Shown here piece by piece: positions 63,519 through 64,000 of a DNA stretch of 64,000 nucleotides. The notes beneath the pieces were generated by a model. That model was not told where the DNA came from, made no database searches, and saw only the letters and a program-made list of their open reading frames with translations. Every line of letters starts with the position of its first letter. The first letter of the stretch is position 1. Source of the stretch: MWDV01 sp964634255 (lineage in GTDB: Bacteria; Verrucomicrobiota; Verrucomicrobiia; Limisphaerales; MWDV01); the NCBI GenBank assembly GCA_964634255.1, contig CAZWJC010000002.1:1-64000 (forward strand), given 5' to 3'. The position numbers and the translations under genes were made by a program.

Positions 63519-63926
63519 TTAGAGATGGTAGTGCCCCGCCGCTTCCGGCTGGTACATGACCTTTTCCACCCGGAGACGCACCAAGCCCTCCGGAACTTCC
63601 CATTGAAACTCGTCACCCTCACGCTGACCAAGCATGGCGGTCCCGATCGGTGCCAGCACCGAGATGCGCCGCTCATCAATGTTCGCCTGCTCGGGAAACA
63701 CCAGCCGGTAGGTGATCGCATCGTTTGTTTCCAACTCCCGCAGGCAGGCTTCGGAGTTCATGGTGATGACATTTCGTGGGACCTCCGCAGGACTCACGAC
63801 TTCGGCACGATCGAGTTCGCTGGCCAGGGTCTTGATATCTTCGCGTGGATCGCGATGGGCTTTGATCAGCGCCCGGAGTCGCGTCATGTCCGTTGCCGTG
63901 ATGTAGATGGTACGTTTTGCATTCAT
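63519..63926 (-). CDS. rnk: Rnk-type GreA/GreB-like regulator
   Basis: A 135-residue protein with the Rnk/GreA C-terminal fold: N-terminal helices (RAEVVSPAEVPRNVITMNSE) followed by FPEQANIDERRISVLAPIGT, AMLGQREGDEFQWEVPEGLV. Rnk proteins bind RNA polymerase and were named as regulators of nucleoside diphosphate kinase. The length is that of the family. The ATG at 63926 opens the gene. This is an ordinary, chromosome-like gene and may mark the edge of the mobile region. Confidence 0.85.
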   Translation of the reverse strand: MNAKRTIYITATDMTRLRALIKAHRDPREDIKTLASELDRAEVVSPAEVPRNVITMNSEACLRELETNDAITYRLVFPEQANIDERRISVLAPIGTAMLGQREGDEFQWEVPEGLVRLRVEKVMYQPEAAGHYHL

Positions 63927-64000
63927 GATGGTATTGAGAGTGGATGATTGTTACATGCTGTCTCGATTGATAAACCTGCGTCGCCGCGTCAAGTGGAGAA

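Overview
The 64 kb window is GC-rich (by eye, high 50s percent) and looks like accessory DNA of a Verrucomicrobiota-type bacterium. That assignment is an inference from gene content: ECF-type sigma factors next to Ser/Thr kinases, many lineage-style orphan proteins, and TTG/GTG starts. No rRNA or tRNA was found to anchor it. A type IV coupling ATPase near the left end (2795-4669) and a relaxase-like protein near the right end (54542-56116) suggest a large plasmid or an integrative conjugative/mobilisable element.

Left part (1-23 kb): plasmid-like backbone. It holds an HTH-metallophosphoesterase and the coupling ATPase, then a tightly coupled minus-strand series (11233 down to 7684) with two sigma-factor-like proteins, a receiver-domain protein, a small exported protein and two orphans. 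Several of these minus-strand genes share a GCCTACGGC leader motif. A plus-strand signalling cluster follows (12451-18233): an ECF sigma factor, a membrane Ser/Thr kinase with a C-terminal YfiR-like domain, a receiver protein and a membrane TPR protein. From 18 to 22 kb the DNA is eroded, with orphan genes, a truncated DUF932 gene and a duplicated gene end with its terminator. A LysR-type regulator is divergent from the next region.

Centre (23.4-52.8 kb): a 29 kb, entirely plus-strand defence island. Its backbone is a helicase (23427), a DUF1156 DNA methylase (36452) and a DUF499 ATPase (42844), the Hma (helicase-methylase-ATPase) arrangement. Between helicase and methylase sit a sacsin/HSP90-type ATPase gene, a complete four-gene type II CBASS (CapV phospholipase, CD-NTase, Cap2 E2-E1, Cap3 peptidase) and a HEPN-like gene. 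Between methylase and ATPase sit an orphan, a DUF218 protein and an AbiEi/AbiEii toxin-antitoxin pair. A complete Wadjet locus (JetABCD) follows 26 bases after the ATPase. Gaps are mostly tens of bases or overlaps; the larger ones (55 to 170 bases) lie around the two embedded unknowns and AbiE.

Right part (52.8-64 kb): a minus-strand mobilisation cluster (two small genes, a relaxase-like protein, a large orphan) headed by repeated TTTATCCYAAA boxes, then 1.4 kb without credible genes, plus-strand orphans behind a perfect 16-bp palindrome, a GIY-YIG nuclease, a truncated IS21 IstA, and more ordinary genes (CBM48 protein, membrane protein, Rnk-type regulator).
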